From Natronobeatus ordinarius (GTDB lineage: Archaea > Halobacteriota > Halobacteria > Halobacteriales > Natrialbaceae), in the NCBI RefSeq assembly GCF_024362485.1, contig NZ_CP101456.1:4011091-4075090 (forward strand): a stretch of DNA of 64,000 bases, in the 5' to 3' direction. The notes under the pieces are model-generated. The model was not told the DNA's origin. It made no database searches and saw only the letters and a list, made by a program, of their open reading frames with translations. This document shows, piece by piece, positions 16,830 to 26,369 of the stretch. The position numbers and the translations under genes are program-made. Each line of letters opens with the position of its first letter. Position 1 is the stretch's first letter.

Positions 16830-17522
16830 GTGAACCACATGGTCAAATACACCTCACAACCGGTGTCGCTACCAGCGGGCCGATGGACGCCACACCGCGT
16901 TCGCCTCGCCGGCAGCGCGGGCATCCTTGGCGCGCCCCTCCTGTTCGCATACATCACGATTTCGACGATCGTACAGGCACAGGGAGCCGTCCCCGTCTGG
17001 CACGAGATCGGGAGCCTTCCCTACTACATGGGTGAAGGCTCCCTGTTCCTCGCGTGGACGGGGATGTTCGCCGGCTTCGTGGCGCTTCGCGCCCGGATGC
17101 TGGGCGCCGACGATCGCCTCTGGCGCATCGGCGTCGACCTCGCCGTGATTGGTTCTGCGATGGCCGCCGTCGGCTTCCTCGTCGTGACCGCTGCGCCAGC
17201 CGTCGGTGCCGTGGAGGTAGTCGATCCCGGGAACGCGGTCATCGGGCTCGGACTCATGATCTTCATCAACGTGGGAGCGTTGCTCATGGGCGTCTCGCTC
17301 CTCCGGACGGGGATGCTGCCCAAACTCGTCGCCGGACTGCTGATCCTCGTGCTGCCCGCTACCCTGCTCGCGGGCCCCGTCGGCGAGGCGCTCGGCCTCG
17401 GACCGATCGTCGGCGCGATCATGATCGCTCCGTTCGTCGCGGCGGTGGCGCTCCTCGGAGAGTACCTCCGGTCTGAGACGCCCGACGACGCGGTCCGTCT
17501 CGAAGAAGTCCCGGACGCGTAG
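16830..17522 (+). CDS. Membrane protein of unknown function (DUF4386-like topology)
   Basis: A 230-aa protein with about six membrane spans: roughly 25-47, 65-88, 105-128, 140-160, 165-185 and 190-210. Topology and composition (GSAGILGAPLLFAYI near the start, MIFINVGALLMGVSLL in the middle) resemble small haloarchaeal and actinobacterial membrane proteins annotated as DUF4386 or hypothetical. No catalytic motif is visible. The start is GTG 16830 with ggag five bases before it; ATG 16839 is equally possible. The gene converges on elp3 with only 37 bases between. Confidence 0.7.
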   Translation: MNHMVKYTSQPVSLPAGRWTPHRVRLAGSAGILGAPLLFAYITISTIVQAQGAVPVWHEIGSLPYYMGEGSLFLAWTGMFAGFVALRARMLGADDRLWRIGVDLAVIGSAMAAVGFLVVTAAPAVGAVEVVDPGNAVIGLGLMIFINVGALLMGVSLLRTGMLPKLVAGLLILVLPATLLAGPVGEALGLGPIVGAIMIAPFVAAVALLGEYLRSETPDDAVRLEEVPDA

Positions 17523-17540
17523 CCCGAGGTACCGCATCGA

Positions 17541-17545
17541 TTTTT
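17541..17545. terminator. Poly-T tract between convergent genes
   Basis: Five T residues lie in the 37-base gap between the membrane protein gene and the end of elp3. It can serve only the plus-strand gene. Confidence 0.3.
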
Positions 17546-17559
17546 CGGCCGGTCGCTGC

Positions 17560-19209
17560 TCAGAGCCGCTTGCTCACGTACGGCCCGTCCTGGTGGTAGC
17601 CGAGTTTCTCCCGGTAGTACTCTCGAGCGCCGATGCCCGAGATGACGCTCAGCTTGTCGTAGCCGGCGTCGGCGGCCAGTTCCTCGGCGCGGTCCATCAG
17701 CCGGCGGCCGTAGCCCTGGTGCTGGTGAGCACCGTCCTCGCCCTCGTCACCGACCGACACCTCCGAGCCGTAGACGTGGAGTTCTCGGAGTAGCGCGGCG
17801 TTCTCGAGTTCCGGCCGCACGGGCTCGTTGGGAAACCGCAGCCGACAGAAGCCGACGAGCAAGTCCTTCTCGAAGTCCTCGAAGGAGATGAAGTGTTCTG
17901 TGCCGCCACAGGCCTCGTACTCGAGGACGTCGAGTTCGACGTGTTCGGGCTCCTCGTCGTTCATCCCGGCCTCGCGACAGCGGATGCACTCGCAGTTCCA
18001 GCCGTGCTCTTCCATCCGCTGTCGGGCGAGCTGTCGGAGGTTCGACTTCCAAACGCCAGCGTCGATGAAGTCCGCGGGGATGTCCCGCTGAACGCGCTGG
18101 AGACGGGTGTAGCGGGGAATCATCGACTTGATCTCGGCGACCAGCTCGGCGGCCGTCTCGTTGTCGAGGGGGTCGTACTCCCCTTTGTACCACCAGTCGT
18201 AGGTCGCCGTCCCACGGACGACGAGCGTCGGATAGATCTTGAGGTAGTCGGGGCGCCACTGCGGCGAGTCGAACAGCTCCCGAAAGTCCTCGAGACACAT
18301 CTCCGTGCTCATCCCGGGCTGGCCGGGCATCATGTGGAAGCCGACTTTGAACGCCGAATCGCGCAGCCGCCGGTTGGCGTCGATCGAGTCCGCCGTGCCG
18401 TGGCCGCGGTGCATCTCCCGATTGATCCGCTCGTAGGTCGTCTGGACGCCGACCTCGACTTTGGTGCCACCGAGCTCGAGCATCCGGTCGATCTGCTCGG
18501 GATCACACCAGTCCGGTTTGGTCTCGAACGTCGTCCCGATGTTTCGGACGTCGGCGGTCTCGTTCTCGGCGATCACGTCCTCGACGTAGCTGAACTCGTA
18601 CTCAGAAGGCTCCTGGGCGAAACTGACGCCCTCGGCGGGCTCGGGCTCCTTTTCGACGTCGTAGTCGTTCATCGCCTCGAGCGCCCGCTTGACGAACCAC
18701 TCCTGGTAGTCGTGAGAACGGGCAGTCATCGTCCCGCCCATGAGGATCAGCTCGACCTTGTCGACGGGGTGGCCGATCTCCCGGAGTTGCTCCAGGCGCA
18801 GCGTCACCTGGCCGTACGGGTCGTAGTCGTTCTGGACGCCGCGGGCGGCGGCGGGCTCCTCACCGGTGTAGCTCTGGGAGCTCGAAAACTCCGAGTCCGG
18901 CCCCCCGGGACAGTAGAGACACTTGCCGTGGGGACAGCGTTCGGGCGAGGTCATAATCGCCACCGGCGAGACGCCAGAGGCGGTGCGAACGGGTTTGCGC
19001 TGGAGTACGGCCTCGAGCTCCTCGCGGTGTTCTTGCGGTGCGTGATCGAGGATCTGAGAGTTCTTCGGCACCGTCGGGGCCGAGTGCTCGGCACACGCCG
19101 CGAGCTTGGCCTGTTCGACCTCGTCGCGATCGATCTCACCCTCGAGAATTCGCTCGGCGAGGGTCTCACAGACCCGCTCGAGCGTCTCCGTCTCGCTGGC
19201 ACCGCTCAT
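17560..19209 (-). CDS. elp3: Elp3-type tRNA U34 carboxymethyl transferase (radical SAM + GNAT)
   Basis: An archaeal Elp3 of 549 aa. It makes carboxymethyl-type modifications on wobble uridine 34 of tRNA and works without the other Elongator subunits. The radical SAM domain (about 70-380) contains Cys92, Cys97 and Cys100 in CPHGKCLYC, the CX4CX2C cluster of Elp3, plus GGTMTARSHDYQEWF. The C-terminal GNAT acetyltransferase domain (about 395-549) includes HQGYGRRLMDRAEELA, the acetyl-CoA loop. A Cys-rich zinc motif (CECIRCREAG) joins the domains. The start ATG 19209 is chosen because sequence further upstream is Arg-rich and not conserved in type. Confidence 0.95.
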   Translation of the reverse strand: MSGASETETLERVCETLAERILEGEIDRDEVEQAKLAACAEHSAPTVPKNSQILDHAPQEHREELEAVLQRKPVRTASGVSPVAIMTSPERCPHGKCLYCPGGPDSEFSSSQSYTGEEPAAARGVQNDYDPYGQVTLRLEQLREIGHPVDKVELILMGGTMTARSHDYQEWFVKRALEAMNDYDVEKEPEPAEGVSFAQEPSEYEFSYVEDVIAENETADVRNIGTTFETKPDWCDPEQIDRMLELGGTKVEVGVQTTYERINREMHRGHGTADSIDANRRLRDSAFKVGFHMMPGQPGMSTEMCLEDFRELFDSPQWRPDYLKIYPTLVVRGTATYDWWYKGEYDPLDNETAAELVAEIKSMIPRYTRLQRVQRDIPADFIDAGVWKSNLRQLARQRMEEHGWNCECIRCREAGMNDEEPEHVELDVLEYEACGGTEHFISFEDFEKDLLVGFCRLRFPNEPVRPELENAALLRELHVYGSEVSVGDEGEDGAHQHQGYGRRLMDRAEELAADAGYDKLSVISGIGAREYYREKLGYHQDGPYVSKRL

Positions 19210-19331
19210 CGAGACACATTCGCCGCGGATCGCGGTTAAGCGTGTCGCCTCGGCCGTGACGGCTACGGTCGGCCGGAGCCGTGTGCGAGGAGTCGGGGAG
19301 CCCTTTTGCTCTCCCCGACCCAACGCTGGCT

Positions 19332-20555
19332 ATGAACCTTCCACTCGGGGCGGGGACGATCGAGGTGCAGTTGCCGGCGTGTGACGTGACGGTCGCCGAG
19401 GCGCCGGGTCGCCCGCCCGTCGACGTCCGGGAAGCGGCCGAAGCCGCCCTCGCCGACCCGCACGGCCCACCGCTCGTCGAGCGCGTCGACCCCGACGACG
19501 AGGTGGCGATCGTCGTCACCGACGTTACCCGCAACGTGCCCGACGACGTCCTGCTCGACGTCCTGCTCGAGGAGTTAGCCGACATCGGCGTCTCTCGCGA
19601 CCAGCTCACGGTCGTCGTCGGCCTCGGACTCCACCGGCCGATGACCGACGCCGAACTCGAGGCGATGCTCGGCCCCCACGCCGACCTCGCGGTGAACCAC
19701 GATCCCGAATCCGTCGTCGAGGTCGGCGAGGTCGACGGCGTCCCGATCGAGGTGGGCGAGCCGGTCGTTGCGGCCGACAGCGTCCTCTCGACGGGCGTCG
19801 TCGAGCCCCACCAGTACGCCGGCTTCTCCGGCGGCGCGAAAACCGTCGTCATCGGGGCCGGCAGCGAGTCGATCATCCGGTACACCCACGGTCCCGACGT
19901 CCTCTCCAGGGCGGCCGTCCGGCTGGGGCGACTCGAGGGGAACCCCTTCCGCGAGATTCTCGACCGGGCGGGCGACCTCGTGGGGATCGACTGTAGCCTC
20001 AACCTGACCCACGGCCCCGACGGCATCCTCGGGGTGAGCGCTGGCGACGGTCGCGCGGTGGTTCGAGAGCTCGCCGACGTCGCTCGAGACGCCCTGTCGG
20101 TCCCCGTCTCCCGCGAGTACGACGCCGTCGTCTGCGGCGTCGGCGCGCCCAAGGACGCGAACCTCTATCAGGCGACGCGGGCGGCGACGTACGTCGCGCT
20201 GGGCGATCGGAACCCGCTCCGTGAGGGGGGACGGCTCGTCGTCCCGGCGACCCTCGAGGAAGGGGCCGGCGAGGGGAAAGGCGAACGGCGGTTTTACGAC
20301 CGCCTCCGGAACGCCGACGACGCGGCGTCGCTCTACCGCGAGCTGCGCGAGGGGTACGACCCCGGCGCCCAGCGAGCGTTCGTCGTCGCTCGCGTCCTCA
20401 GAGATCACGACGTTTACGTGACAAACAGCCACTCGCCCGACGTCGTCGAGGCGTGTCTCATGCGTGCCGAGGCGACCGTCGAGGACGCCCTCGAGCCCGG
20501 AAGCGACGTGCTCGTCGTCCCCGACGCGTTGCACACGTTGCTCGTCGACGGCTGA
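19332..20555 (+). CDS. larA: LarA-like nickel-dependent lactate racemase family protein (DUF2088)
   Basis: A 407-aa protein of the LarA/DUF2088 family. In LarA a nickel-pincer nucleotide is bound through a lysine. The family residues are in place: His101 in GLGLHRPM, His160 and Lys170 in HQYAGFSGGAK, with the His-Lys spacing of ten seen in the Lactobacillus enzyme (His174/Lys184). It would interconvert lactate or another 2-hydroxy acid. No larB, larC or larE cofactor genes lie in the window. It is divergent from elp3, and ATG 19332 is the first Met of the family N-terminus (MNLPLGAGTIEV). Confidence 0.85.
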   Translation: MNLPLGAGTIEVQLPACDVTVAEAPGRPPVDVREAAEAALADPHGPPLVERVDPDDEVAIVVTDVTRNVPDDVLLDVLLEELADIGVSRDQLTVVVGLGLHRPMTDAELEAMLGPHADLAVNHDPESVVEVGEVDGVPIEVGEPVVAADSVLSTGVVEPHQYAGFSGGAKTVVIGAGSESIIRYTHGPDVLSRAAVRLGRLEGNPFREILDRAGDLVGIDCSLNLTHGPDGILGVSAGDGRAVVRELADVARDALSVPVSREYDAVVCGVGAPKDANLYQATRAATYVALGDRNPLREGGRLVVPATLEEGAGEGKGERRFYDRLRNADDAASLYRELREGYDPGAQRAFVVARVLRDHDVYVTNSHSPDVVEACLMRAEATVEDALEPGSDVLVVPDALHTLLVDG

Positions 20556-20683
20556 GGAGACGACGGCCGGGGTCAGTCGATGCTCGACTCGAGCGCGATC
20601 CTCGAACTCGACGGGGAGAGCCGCGAAATCCTCGAGACGCCCGCGGTTTCCGGCTTTATCCCCGTCGGCGTCGTGGGCACCCT

Positions 20684-21859
20684 ATGCTCGACCGTTTGCG
20701 TGCTCGAGGGCGCCGACCCGGCGTCCACGTCGCCGTCTGGCTCGTCGTCGCCGTCGCGCTCACCTCGATCGCGACTGGGATCGTGGCCATCGTCACCGAA
20801 CCCGCGCTCGAGGGCGAGGGAGTCGTCGAAACCGTCCAGGCGGTCGCGGAGTTCAGCGGCACGATTGTCGGCTTCGCCCTGCTCGTCACCGCGTGGGGCA
20901 TGCGCCGTGGCTATCGGCTCGCGTACCTCTCGGCGGCGGTTCTCGTCGTCCTCGCGGGGATACACGGGGTCGTTCACTCGCGCGCACTCTCGATCCCGCT
21001 CGTGGTGCTCTCGCTCGTCGGCTTCGTCGTGCTTGCCCTCACGAGTCCCCGATTCACCCGCTCGTTCTCGTTCGAGTCGACGCAGGTCGGCGCGCTGCTC
21101 GCCGTCGTCGGCGTCGTGGCCTACGGCACCGCGGGCGCGTACGCACTCCGGGCGGAGTTCGACGGCGTCTCCACCGTCGTCGACGCCCTCTACTTCACCC
21201 TCGTGACCGCGAGTACGGTCGGCTACGGCGACGTCCACGCCGTGTCGACGGGGGCGCGGCTGTTCGTCATCTCGCTCGTGATCCTGGGACCGACGGCCGT
21301 CGGCGTCGTCGTCGGCAGCCTGGTTGGCCCCGCACTCCAGGAGCACCTCTCCCGGACGGGGCAACGGCTGACTGCCGACGGTGGACAGTCGACGGACGCC
21401 GACCAATCGGGCGGGAGCGAGCGAATCGTCGTCCTCGGCTTCGACGAGTTGACGGTTCCCGTGCTCGCGACGCTCGCGGCTCGACCGTCGCCGTTTCTCG
21501 TCGTGACCCCCGACGCCGACCGGGCGGCGTGGCTCGAGGCCCACGGCGTCGCCGTCGTCCACGGCGATCCGACCGACGAACGGACGCTCGAGGCGACCGC
21601 CCTCGAACGGGCGACTGCGGTCGTCGTCGCGACGGCTGACGAGGCGGCGACAGCATACGGGGTGCTCGCCGTCCGATCAGTCGACACGAGCGTGCCACTC
21701 GTGGCGCTCGCGCCGGGTGGGCGCGTCGGCGCGCTCGAGCGACTCGGGGCCGACGTCGCGCTCGATCCCTGGAATCCGCTCGGCTCCGTGGTCGTCGACG
21801 CCGCACTGGGGACGGCCGGGACGAGCGAGGGTACGGCTGCTGGCGGCGCCGAGGAGTGA
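20684..21859 (+). CDS. Potassium channel with C-terminal TrkA-N/RCK-like domain
   Basis: A 391-aa membrane channel. Hydrophobic segments occur at about 15-37, 55-72, 78-98, 102-120, 134-155 and 190-215. The selectivity filter TVGYGD is at 178-183 between the last two. The C-terminal domain from about residue 246 is a Rossmann-type TrkA-N unit (ERIVVLGFDELT, then VVTPDADRAAWLEAHGV and VHGDPTDERTL). The usual GxGxxG loop is replaced by LGFDELT, so nucleotide binding may be altered. ATG 20684 is chosen because it begins the membrane domain; the long upstream extension of the frame overlaps larA and is Arg-rich noise. Confidence 0.88.
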   Translation: MLDRLRARGRRPGVHVAVWLVVAVALTSIATGIVAIVTEPALEGEGVVETVQAVAEFSGTIVGFALLVTAWGMRRGYRLAYLSAAVLVVLAGIHGVVHSRALSIPLVVLSLVGFVVLALTSPRFTRSFSFESTQVGALLAVVGVVAYGTAGAYALRAEFDGVSTVVDALYFTLVTASTVGYGDVHAVSTGARLFVISLVILGPTAVGVVVGSLVGPALQEHLSRTGQRLTADGGQSTDADQSGGSERIVVLGFDELTVPVLATLAARPSPFLVVTPDADRAAWLEAHGVAVVHGDPTDERTLEATALERATAVVVATADEAATAYGVLAVRSVDTSVPLVALAPGGRVGALERLGADVALDPWNPLGSVVVDAALGTAGTSEGTAAGGAEE

Positions 21860-21921
21860 TCGGCTCGACGACGCACACGGGTGACCCTCGAGCCGCCGTC
21901 ACGCTCGACGGTTCGGCACCC

Positions 21922-24645
21922 TCACTCGGCCGAAGGGATGGTGAACGAGAACGTCGAGCCGTCGCCTCGCTCGGCGTCGACCCGGATCTCCCCGCCGTGG
22001 CGTTCGACGATGCGCTTACAGAGTGCGAGACCGAGGCCCGTTCCCTCGTGCTCCTCGTGGCTGTGGAGGCGCTGGAACACCTCGAACACCCGATCGGCAT
22101 CGCTGGGGTCGATGCCGGTCCCCTCGTCGCGAACCGAGAGGCGCCAGTTCGGCCCGTCGCGCGTCGCCGAGACGTGGATGCGCGGTGGCTCGTCGCCGCT
22201 GTATTCGATCGCGTTTGCCAACAGGTTCTGGAACACCTGTCGGAGCTGTCCGTCGTCGCCGGAGACGCGGGGCAGCGCCTCGGCCGTGATCTTCGCGTCC
22301 GACTCCTCGATCTGCAACCGGAGGTCCGCTCGGACGTCGTCGAGCACGGCGTCGAGGTCGACCGGTTCGAACGGCTCCCCTTGCGTCTCGACGCGCGAGT
22401 ACGCGAGGAGCCCGTCGATCATCTCGCGCATCCGCTCGGCGCCGTCGACGGCGAACTCGACGAACTCCCGTCCGTCCGAATCGAGTTCGTCGACGTAGCG
22501 GCGCTCGAGTAACTGGAGGTAGCTCGTGACCATCCGCAGGGGCTCCTGGAGGTCGTGGCTGGCGGCGTAGGCGAACTGCTCTAACCGCTCGTTGGATTCC
22601 TCGAGTTTTTGCTCGTACTCGACGCGCTCGGTGACGTCCTGGCCGATCCCGATCACGTGGGCCACCCCGTCATCGTTTTCGACGCGTTCACCACGGACGT
22701 CCAGCCACCGGGGTTCCCCGTCGGGTCTGACGACCCGGAACGCTTCGTCGAACTCGACGTCTGGAAGCCTACTGAAGCGTTCGCTGACGCGCTCTCGGTC
22801 GTCGGGGTGGACGAACTGGGTGTACGACTCCGGGTCGTCGTACAGGCGTTGCCGGCTGACGCCCCAGATCTCGTCGAACGATGGGCTGATGTAGAGGTAC
22901 GCCGCGGCATCAGCCGTCATGATCCAGACGATCTCGTCGAGATTCTCCGCGACCATCCGGAACTTCGCCTCGCTCTCGCGGAGGGCTTCCTGGGCCGTTC
23001 TCCGCTCGGTGATGTCGATGAGAACGCCCGGAAACGACTCGGGGGTGCCGTCGTCGGCACACTCGACGTGGCCGCGTGCGAGCACCCACCGAAGTTCGTC
23101 GTCGTCGTTCCAGACGCGGTACTCCGCTTCGTACTCGCCACAGGAGTCGACGGCCTCCTCGACCGCCCGTCTCACGCGGTCGCGATCCGCGTCGTGGATC
23201 GACGGGAAGAACCGCTCGAGCGAGACGCCCTCGCGCGCCTCATCGGGGTCGATTCCGAACTGGTCGGCGAACGACGCGCCGACGGTCATCCGATCCTCGG
23301 GGATCTCCCACTCCCAGGTGCCGATCGCACCAGCCTCGGTCGCCGCCTCGAGTCGGGCGTTCGCGTCTTCGAGGTGTCGTTCCCGCTCGTATCGGTCGGT
23401 GACGTCTCTGACCACCCCTACCGCACGCGTCGGCTCGCCCCCGTCGTCGAAGTAGAATTCGCCTTGCGCGGCGATCACCCGTCGTTCACCGTCGGCACGG
23501 ACGATCCGACACTCGAACTCCCACGTGCCGGTCTCGAACGCCGTCTCGAAGCGCCGTTTCACCTCCTCGCGATCCTCCGGGTGGACGTGCTCGAGGAACG
23601 TCTCGAACCCCCAGTCCTCGAGCGGCTCCTCGTAGCCGAAGATCCGATCGTGTCTCGGCGACCTGACGGGCGAATCCTCGGTCTGTAAGTCGAGTTCCCA
23701 CGTGCCCATCTCGCCGGCCTCGAGGGCGAGCCGAAGCCGCTCTTCGCTCTCTCGTAACTCCTCCATCGCCGCTGCGTGTACCGCTTCGCGCTCCTTTCGC
23801 TCGGTGACGTCGCGGAAGTACACCGACAGCCCCGTCTCCGAGGGGTAGGCGTTGATCTCGTACCAGCTCTCGAGCGGCTCGGGGTAGTACAGTTCGAACG
23901 AGGTCGGCTCCTGTGTGTCCATCGCCCGTTCGTACTCGACTTTGAGCATCGAGCCGGCCGCCCACTCGAACGTCTCCCAGACGTGCTTCCCCACGAGCCC
24001 CTCGTCGGTGACGTCGATCAACTCCTCGGCGCGCTCGTTGAGGTAGGTAAACCGCCAGTTCTCGTCGAGTGAGTAGAACGCATCCGAAATCCGACCGTGG
24101 AGCTCCTCGAGCGTGGGCTGTGACCGGTCGCGCTCGATCGCCATCGCGAGCACGTTCGCCACGCTCCGGAGGAAATCTACGGCGTGATCGTCGAACGCAC
24201 GAGGAGTCGACGTGTACGCCCCCAGCACCCCCCACGGTGTCTCGCGCAAGCCGATGGGGACGCTAATGCCGCTGACGACGCCGTGGCTGGTGAGCAGGTC
24301 GGAGCCCGACAGGCGTTCCTCGCCTCCGAGGTCCTCGACGACGACCGGCTCGCCCGTGCGTATCACGTGCCCCGCCACCGAGTCCCCGGTCGCGGGGACT
24401 TTCGCCGATCCGACGAGTCCGTCGCGCCACCCCACCCCTTCCCGCAACAGGAGCGCGTCGTCGCCCCGCGAACCGTCGAGGATCGACACGTACTCCACCC
24501 CGAGTGGCTCCCCGACAGCCACGGCGGTTTCGGACAACAGTTGCTCGAGATCGTCGAGTTCGAGTGCGCGCCTCCCGAGGTCGGCGCTGACTGCTTGTTG
24601 GCGAGGTAACCGATGGCGCCCGGTGGCCTCGTCGGAGGAGGTCAT
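21922..24645 (-). CDS. GAF/multi-PAS sensor histidine kinase
   Basis: A 907-aa soluble sensor kinase with no membrane span or signal peptide. A GAF domain comes first (about 30-180). It is followed by four PAS/PAC units (about 185-300, 305-425, 430-545 and 550-675; note RNYxDVTERxE-like PAC ends such as VVRDVTDRYERE and LIDITERRTAQE). HisKA has the phospho-acceptor His697 in ASHDLQEPL. The HATPase domain shows NLLANAIEYSG, DEGTGIDP and GTGLGLALCKRIVE. No receiver or output regulator is adjacent, so it is an orphan kinase as is common in haloarchaea. Four PAS domains suggest sensing of redox, light or small ligands. The signal is unknown. Confidence 0.93.
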   Translation of the reverse strand: MTSSDEATGRHRLPRQQAVSADLGRRALELDDLEQLLSETAVAVGEPLGVEYVSILDGSRGDDALLLREGVGWRDGLVGSAKVPATGDSVAGHVIRTGEPVVVEDLGGEERLSGSDLLTSHGVVSGISVPIGLRETPWGVLGAYTSTPRAFDDHAVDFLRSVANVLAMAIERDRSQPTLEELHGRISDAFYSLDENWRFTYLNERAEELIDVTDEGLVGKHVWETFEWAAGSMLKVEYERAMDTQEPTSFELYYPEPLESWYEINAYPSETGLSVYFRDVTERKEREAVHAAAMEELRESEERLRLALEAGEMGTWELDLQTEDSPVRSPRHDRIFGYEEPLEDWGFETFLEHVHPEDREEVKRRFETAFETGTWEFECRIVRADGERRVIAAQGEFYFDDGGEPTRAVGVVRDVTDRYERERHLEDANARLEAATEAGAIGTWEWEIPEDRMTVGASFADQFGIDPDEAREGVSLERFFPSIHDADRDRVRRAVEEAVDSCGEYEAEYRVWNDDDELRWVLARGHVECADDGTPESFPGVLIDITERRTAQEALRESEAKFRMVAENLDEIVWIMTADAAAYLYISPSFDEIWGVSRQRLYDDPESYTQFVHPDDRERVSERFSRLPDVEFDEAFRVVRPDGEPRWLDVRGERVENDDGVAHVIGIGQDVTERVEYEQKLEESNERLEQFAYAASHDLQEPLRMVTSYLQLLERRYVDELDSDGREFVEFAVDGAERMREMIDGLLAYSRVETQGEPFEPVDLDAVLDDVRADLRLQIEESDAKITAEALPRVSGDDGQLRQVFQNLLANAIEYSGDEPPRIHVSATRDGPNWRLSVRDEGTGIDPSDADRVFEVFQRLHSHEEHEGTGLGLALCKRIVERHGGEIRVDAERGDGSTFSFTIPSAE

Positions 24646-24811
24646 TCAGCCACCCATATAAACGACGGACGGGTAAAGGTTTCTGTTTACTGTCATCTTT
24701 GCGTGAGTGTCCGCACGGAAGAACCGATCAGGTCGCGGGCGGTCGGGCGTTTCCCGACACCGACGGCTCGACGGTGAGCCGGCGATCGCCAGCGGAATGG
24801 AGGCGGCGCGC

Positions 24812-25303
24812 TCAGCAGAACCGGTCGTCGGCCCGCGTCGATCGGGCCGTCGAACGGGTCGACTCGAGCCAGCCCGCCTCGGCGCGCTCCGGGATGTCGA
24901 ACTCGGGGACGAACGGCTTGACGTCGAGCAACGGCGTTCCGTCCACGACGTCGACGCCGACGACGGCCAGCTCGTTGCCGGTGACGTCGTCTATCTCGAC
25001 GACCGAGAGGCCGATCGGATTCGGTCGTCGCGGCGCCCGCGTCGCGAAGATGCCACGTTCGGCGTCGTCGAGAAACGGCTCGACGTGCAACGGGCTGTCC
25101 GCGTCGGACGCGTGAAAGTGATACAGCAGAATGCAGTGGGAAAAGCCGTCCAGATCCTGCAATCCCGCGGCGTAGCGCTCGTCGAGCTCGACCGTCCCGG
25201 GCGTGTCAGCCGCGCCGACCGGCTGGATCGGCATCCCCTCTGGAGACTCGTACGGCGTCCGGATCACGCCGATCGCCTCGTACTCGATTGGCTTGTCCGT
25301 CAT
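24812..25303 (-). CDS. trmO: tRNA (N6-threonylcarbamoyladenosine37-N6)-methyltransferase TrmO
   Basis: A 163-aa SAM-dependent beta-barrel methyltransferase that makes m6t6A37 in tRNA. Diagnostic segments: EYEAIGVIRTPYESPEGMP at the N-terminus, DLDGFSHCILLYHFH in the middle, and FATRAPRRPNPIGLSVVEI, which is the TrmO/YaeB signature. A short C-terminal tail follows the DIPERAEAGWLE end typical of the family. The start is ATG 25303 (MTDKPIEYEA); an upstream in-frame ATG would add only unlike residues. It lies downstream of the AIR-synthase-like gene on the same strand with a 45-base gap, so the two may be co-transcribed. Confidence 0.92.
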   Translation of the reverse strand: MTDKPIEYEAIGVIRTPYESPEGMPIQPVGAADTPGTVELDERYAAGLQDLDGFSHCILLYHFHASDADSPLHVEPFLDDAERGIFATRAPRRPNPIGLSVVEIDDVTGNELAVVGVDVVDGTPLLDVKPFVPEFDIPERAEAGWLESTRSTARSTRADDRFC

Positions 25304-25348
25304 GCTCTGAGGGAGGCGGCGGGACGACAAATGGCTACCTCATCCACC

Positions 25349-26323
25349 CTACTCTTCGGCGTCGGCGTCGGCCCACAGCGGGTAGAGCGCGTCCTCGACC
25401 GGTTCGTCGATCGCCTCGTCCCCGATCCGGAGCGCCGGTTCGCCCTCGAGGACGACACCGATCTCGGCGGCCTCGAGCCCCGCCTCCTCGAGGTCTGCGA
25501 GCGCCGCGTCGACGTCGTCCTCGGGGACCGTCGCGAGCAGTGCCCCGGAGCCGAAGATCCGGAGGGGGTCGACGCCCGCCGCGTCGCACAGCTGTCGGGT
25601 CTCCTCCCGGATCGGGATCACCTCGCGGTCGACCTCGAGGCGGACGCCCGAAGCGTGAGCGAGCTCGTACAGTCCCGCGACGACGCCGCCCTCGGTGGGG
25701 TCGTGCATCGCCGTGGCGTACTCGCGCAGGACGCGGGCGTCGGGGACGACGCTGAGTTCGGAGAGGGAGGCCTCGGCGCGCTCGAGGACCTCGGAGTCGA
25801 TCCCGAGTTCGTCGCCGAAATCCGCCGCGAGGATGGCCGTCCCCTCGATCCCCGCCGCTTTCGTGAGGAGCACCCGGTCGCCGGGCGTAGCGCCGCCGGT
25901 GGGGACGAACTCGCCGACGCCCATCGCCGTCAGCGAGAGCAACGGCCGCTCGAGCGCGTCGACGTACTCGGTGTGGCCGCCGACGATCGTCGCGCCGAGG
26001 TCGGCGGCGGCTTCGTCGAGGTCGCGAGTGATCGACTCGAGGATTGCCTCGTCGGGTTCGGGGAGCATGAGAACGACGGTGAGCCACCGCGGGTCGGCCC
26101 CCGAGGTCGCGACGTCGTTGCAGGCGATGTGGACGCCGAGGATTCCGACCTCCGAAGCGGCGAGGGAAATCGGGTCGGAGCTGACCACGAGCGTCCCCTC
26201 CGGCACCGCGATGGCGGCGGCGTCCTCACCGTAGGCTGGCCCCTGGAGAACCGACTCGTCGGCCTCGCCGGTCCGACCGAAGACGTGTGCGAGCAGGTCG
26301 TCCGGGCTCACTTTGCCGGGCAT
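25349..26323 (-). CDS. AIR synthase-like / HypE-like ATP-binding protein
   Basis: A 324-aa member of the AIR synthase superfamily (PurM, ThiL, HypE, SelD). The N-terminus MPGKVSPDDLLAHVFGRTG is followed by the acidic ATP-phosphate loop (GEDAAAIAVPEGTLVVSSDP) and the metal-binding region HIACNDVATSGADPRWL. The AHDPTEGGVVAGLYELAHASG segment is typical of HypE-like proteins. HypE matures [NiFe]-hydrogenase, but no hypA-F or hydrogenase genes are seen. The protein also lacks the C-terminal Pro-Arg-Ile-Cys of HypE: it ends in acidic residues. It is therefore better called a HypE-like AIR synthase of unknown substrate. The start is ATG 26323. Confidence 0.85.
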   Translation of the reverse strand: MPGKVSPDDLLAHVFGRTGEADESVLQGPAYGEDAAAIAVPEGTLVVSSDPISLAASEVGILGVHIACNDVATSGADPRWLTVVLMLPEPDEAILESITRDLDEAAADLGATIVGGHTEYVDALERPLLSLTAMGVGEFVPTGGATPGDRVLLTKAAGIEGTAILAADFGDELGIDSEVLERAEASLSELSVVPDARVLREYATAMHDPTEGGVVAGLYELAHASGVRLEVDREVIPIREETRQLCDAAGVDPLRIFGSGALLATVPEDDVDAALADLEEAGLEAAEIGVVLEGEPALRIGDEAIDEPVEDALYPLWADADAEE

Positions 26324-26369
26324 GGTACGTACTGGTACGATTCGAGGTTTGTAGCTGTCGAAGCCGCGC

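Noticed and set aside
20453..20683. Upstream extension of the K+ channel frame
   Set aside because: It overlaps the end of the LarA-like gene and is Arg-rich without membrane character.
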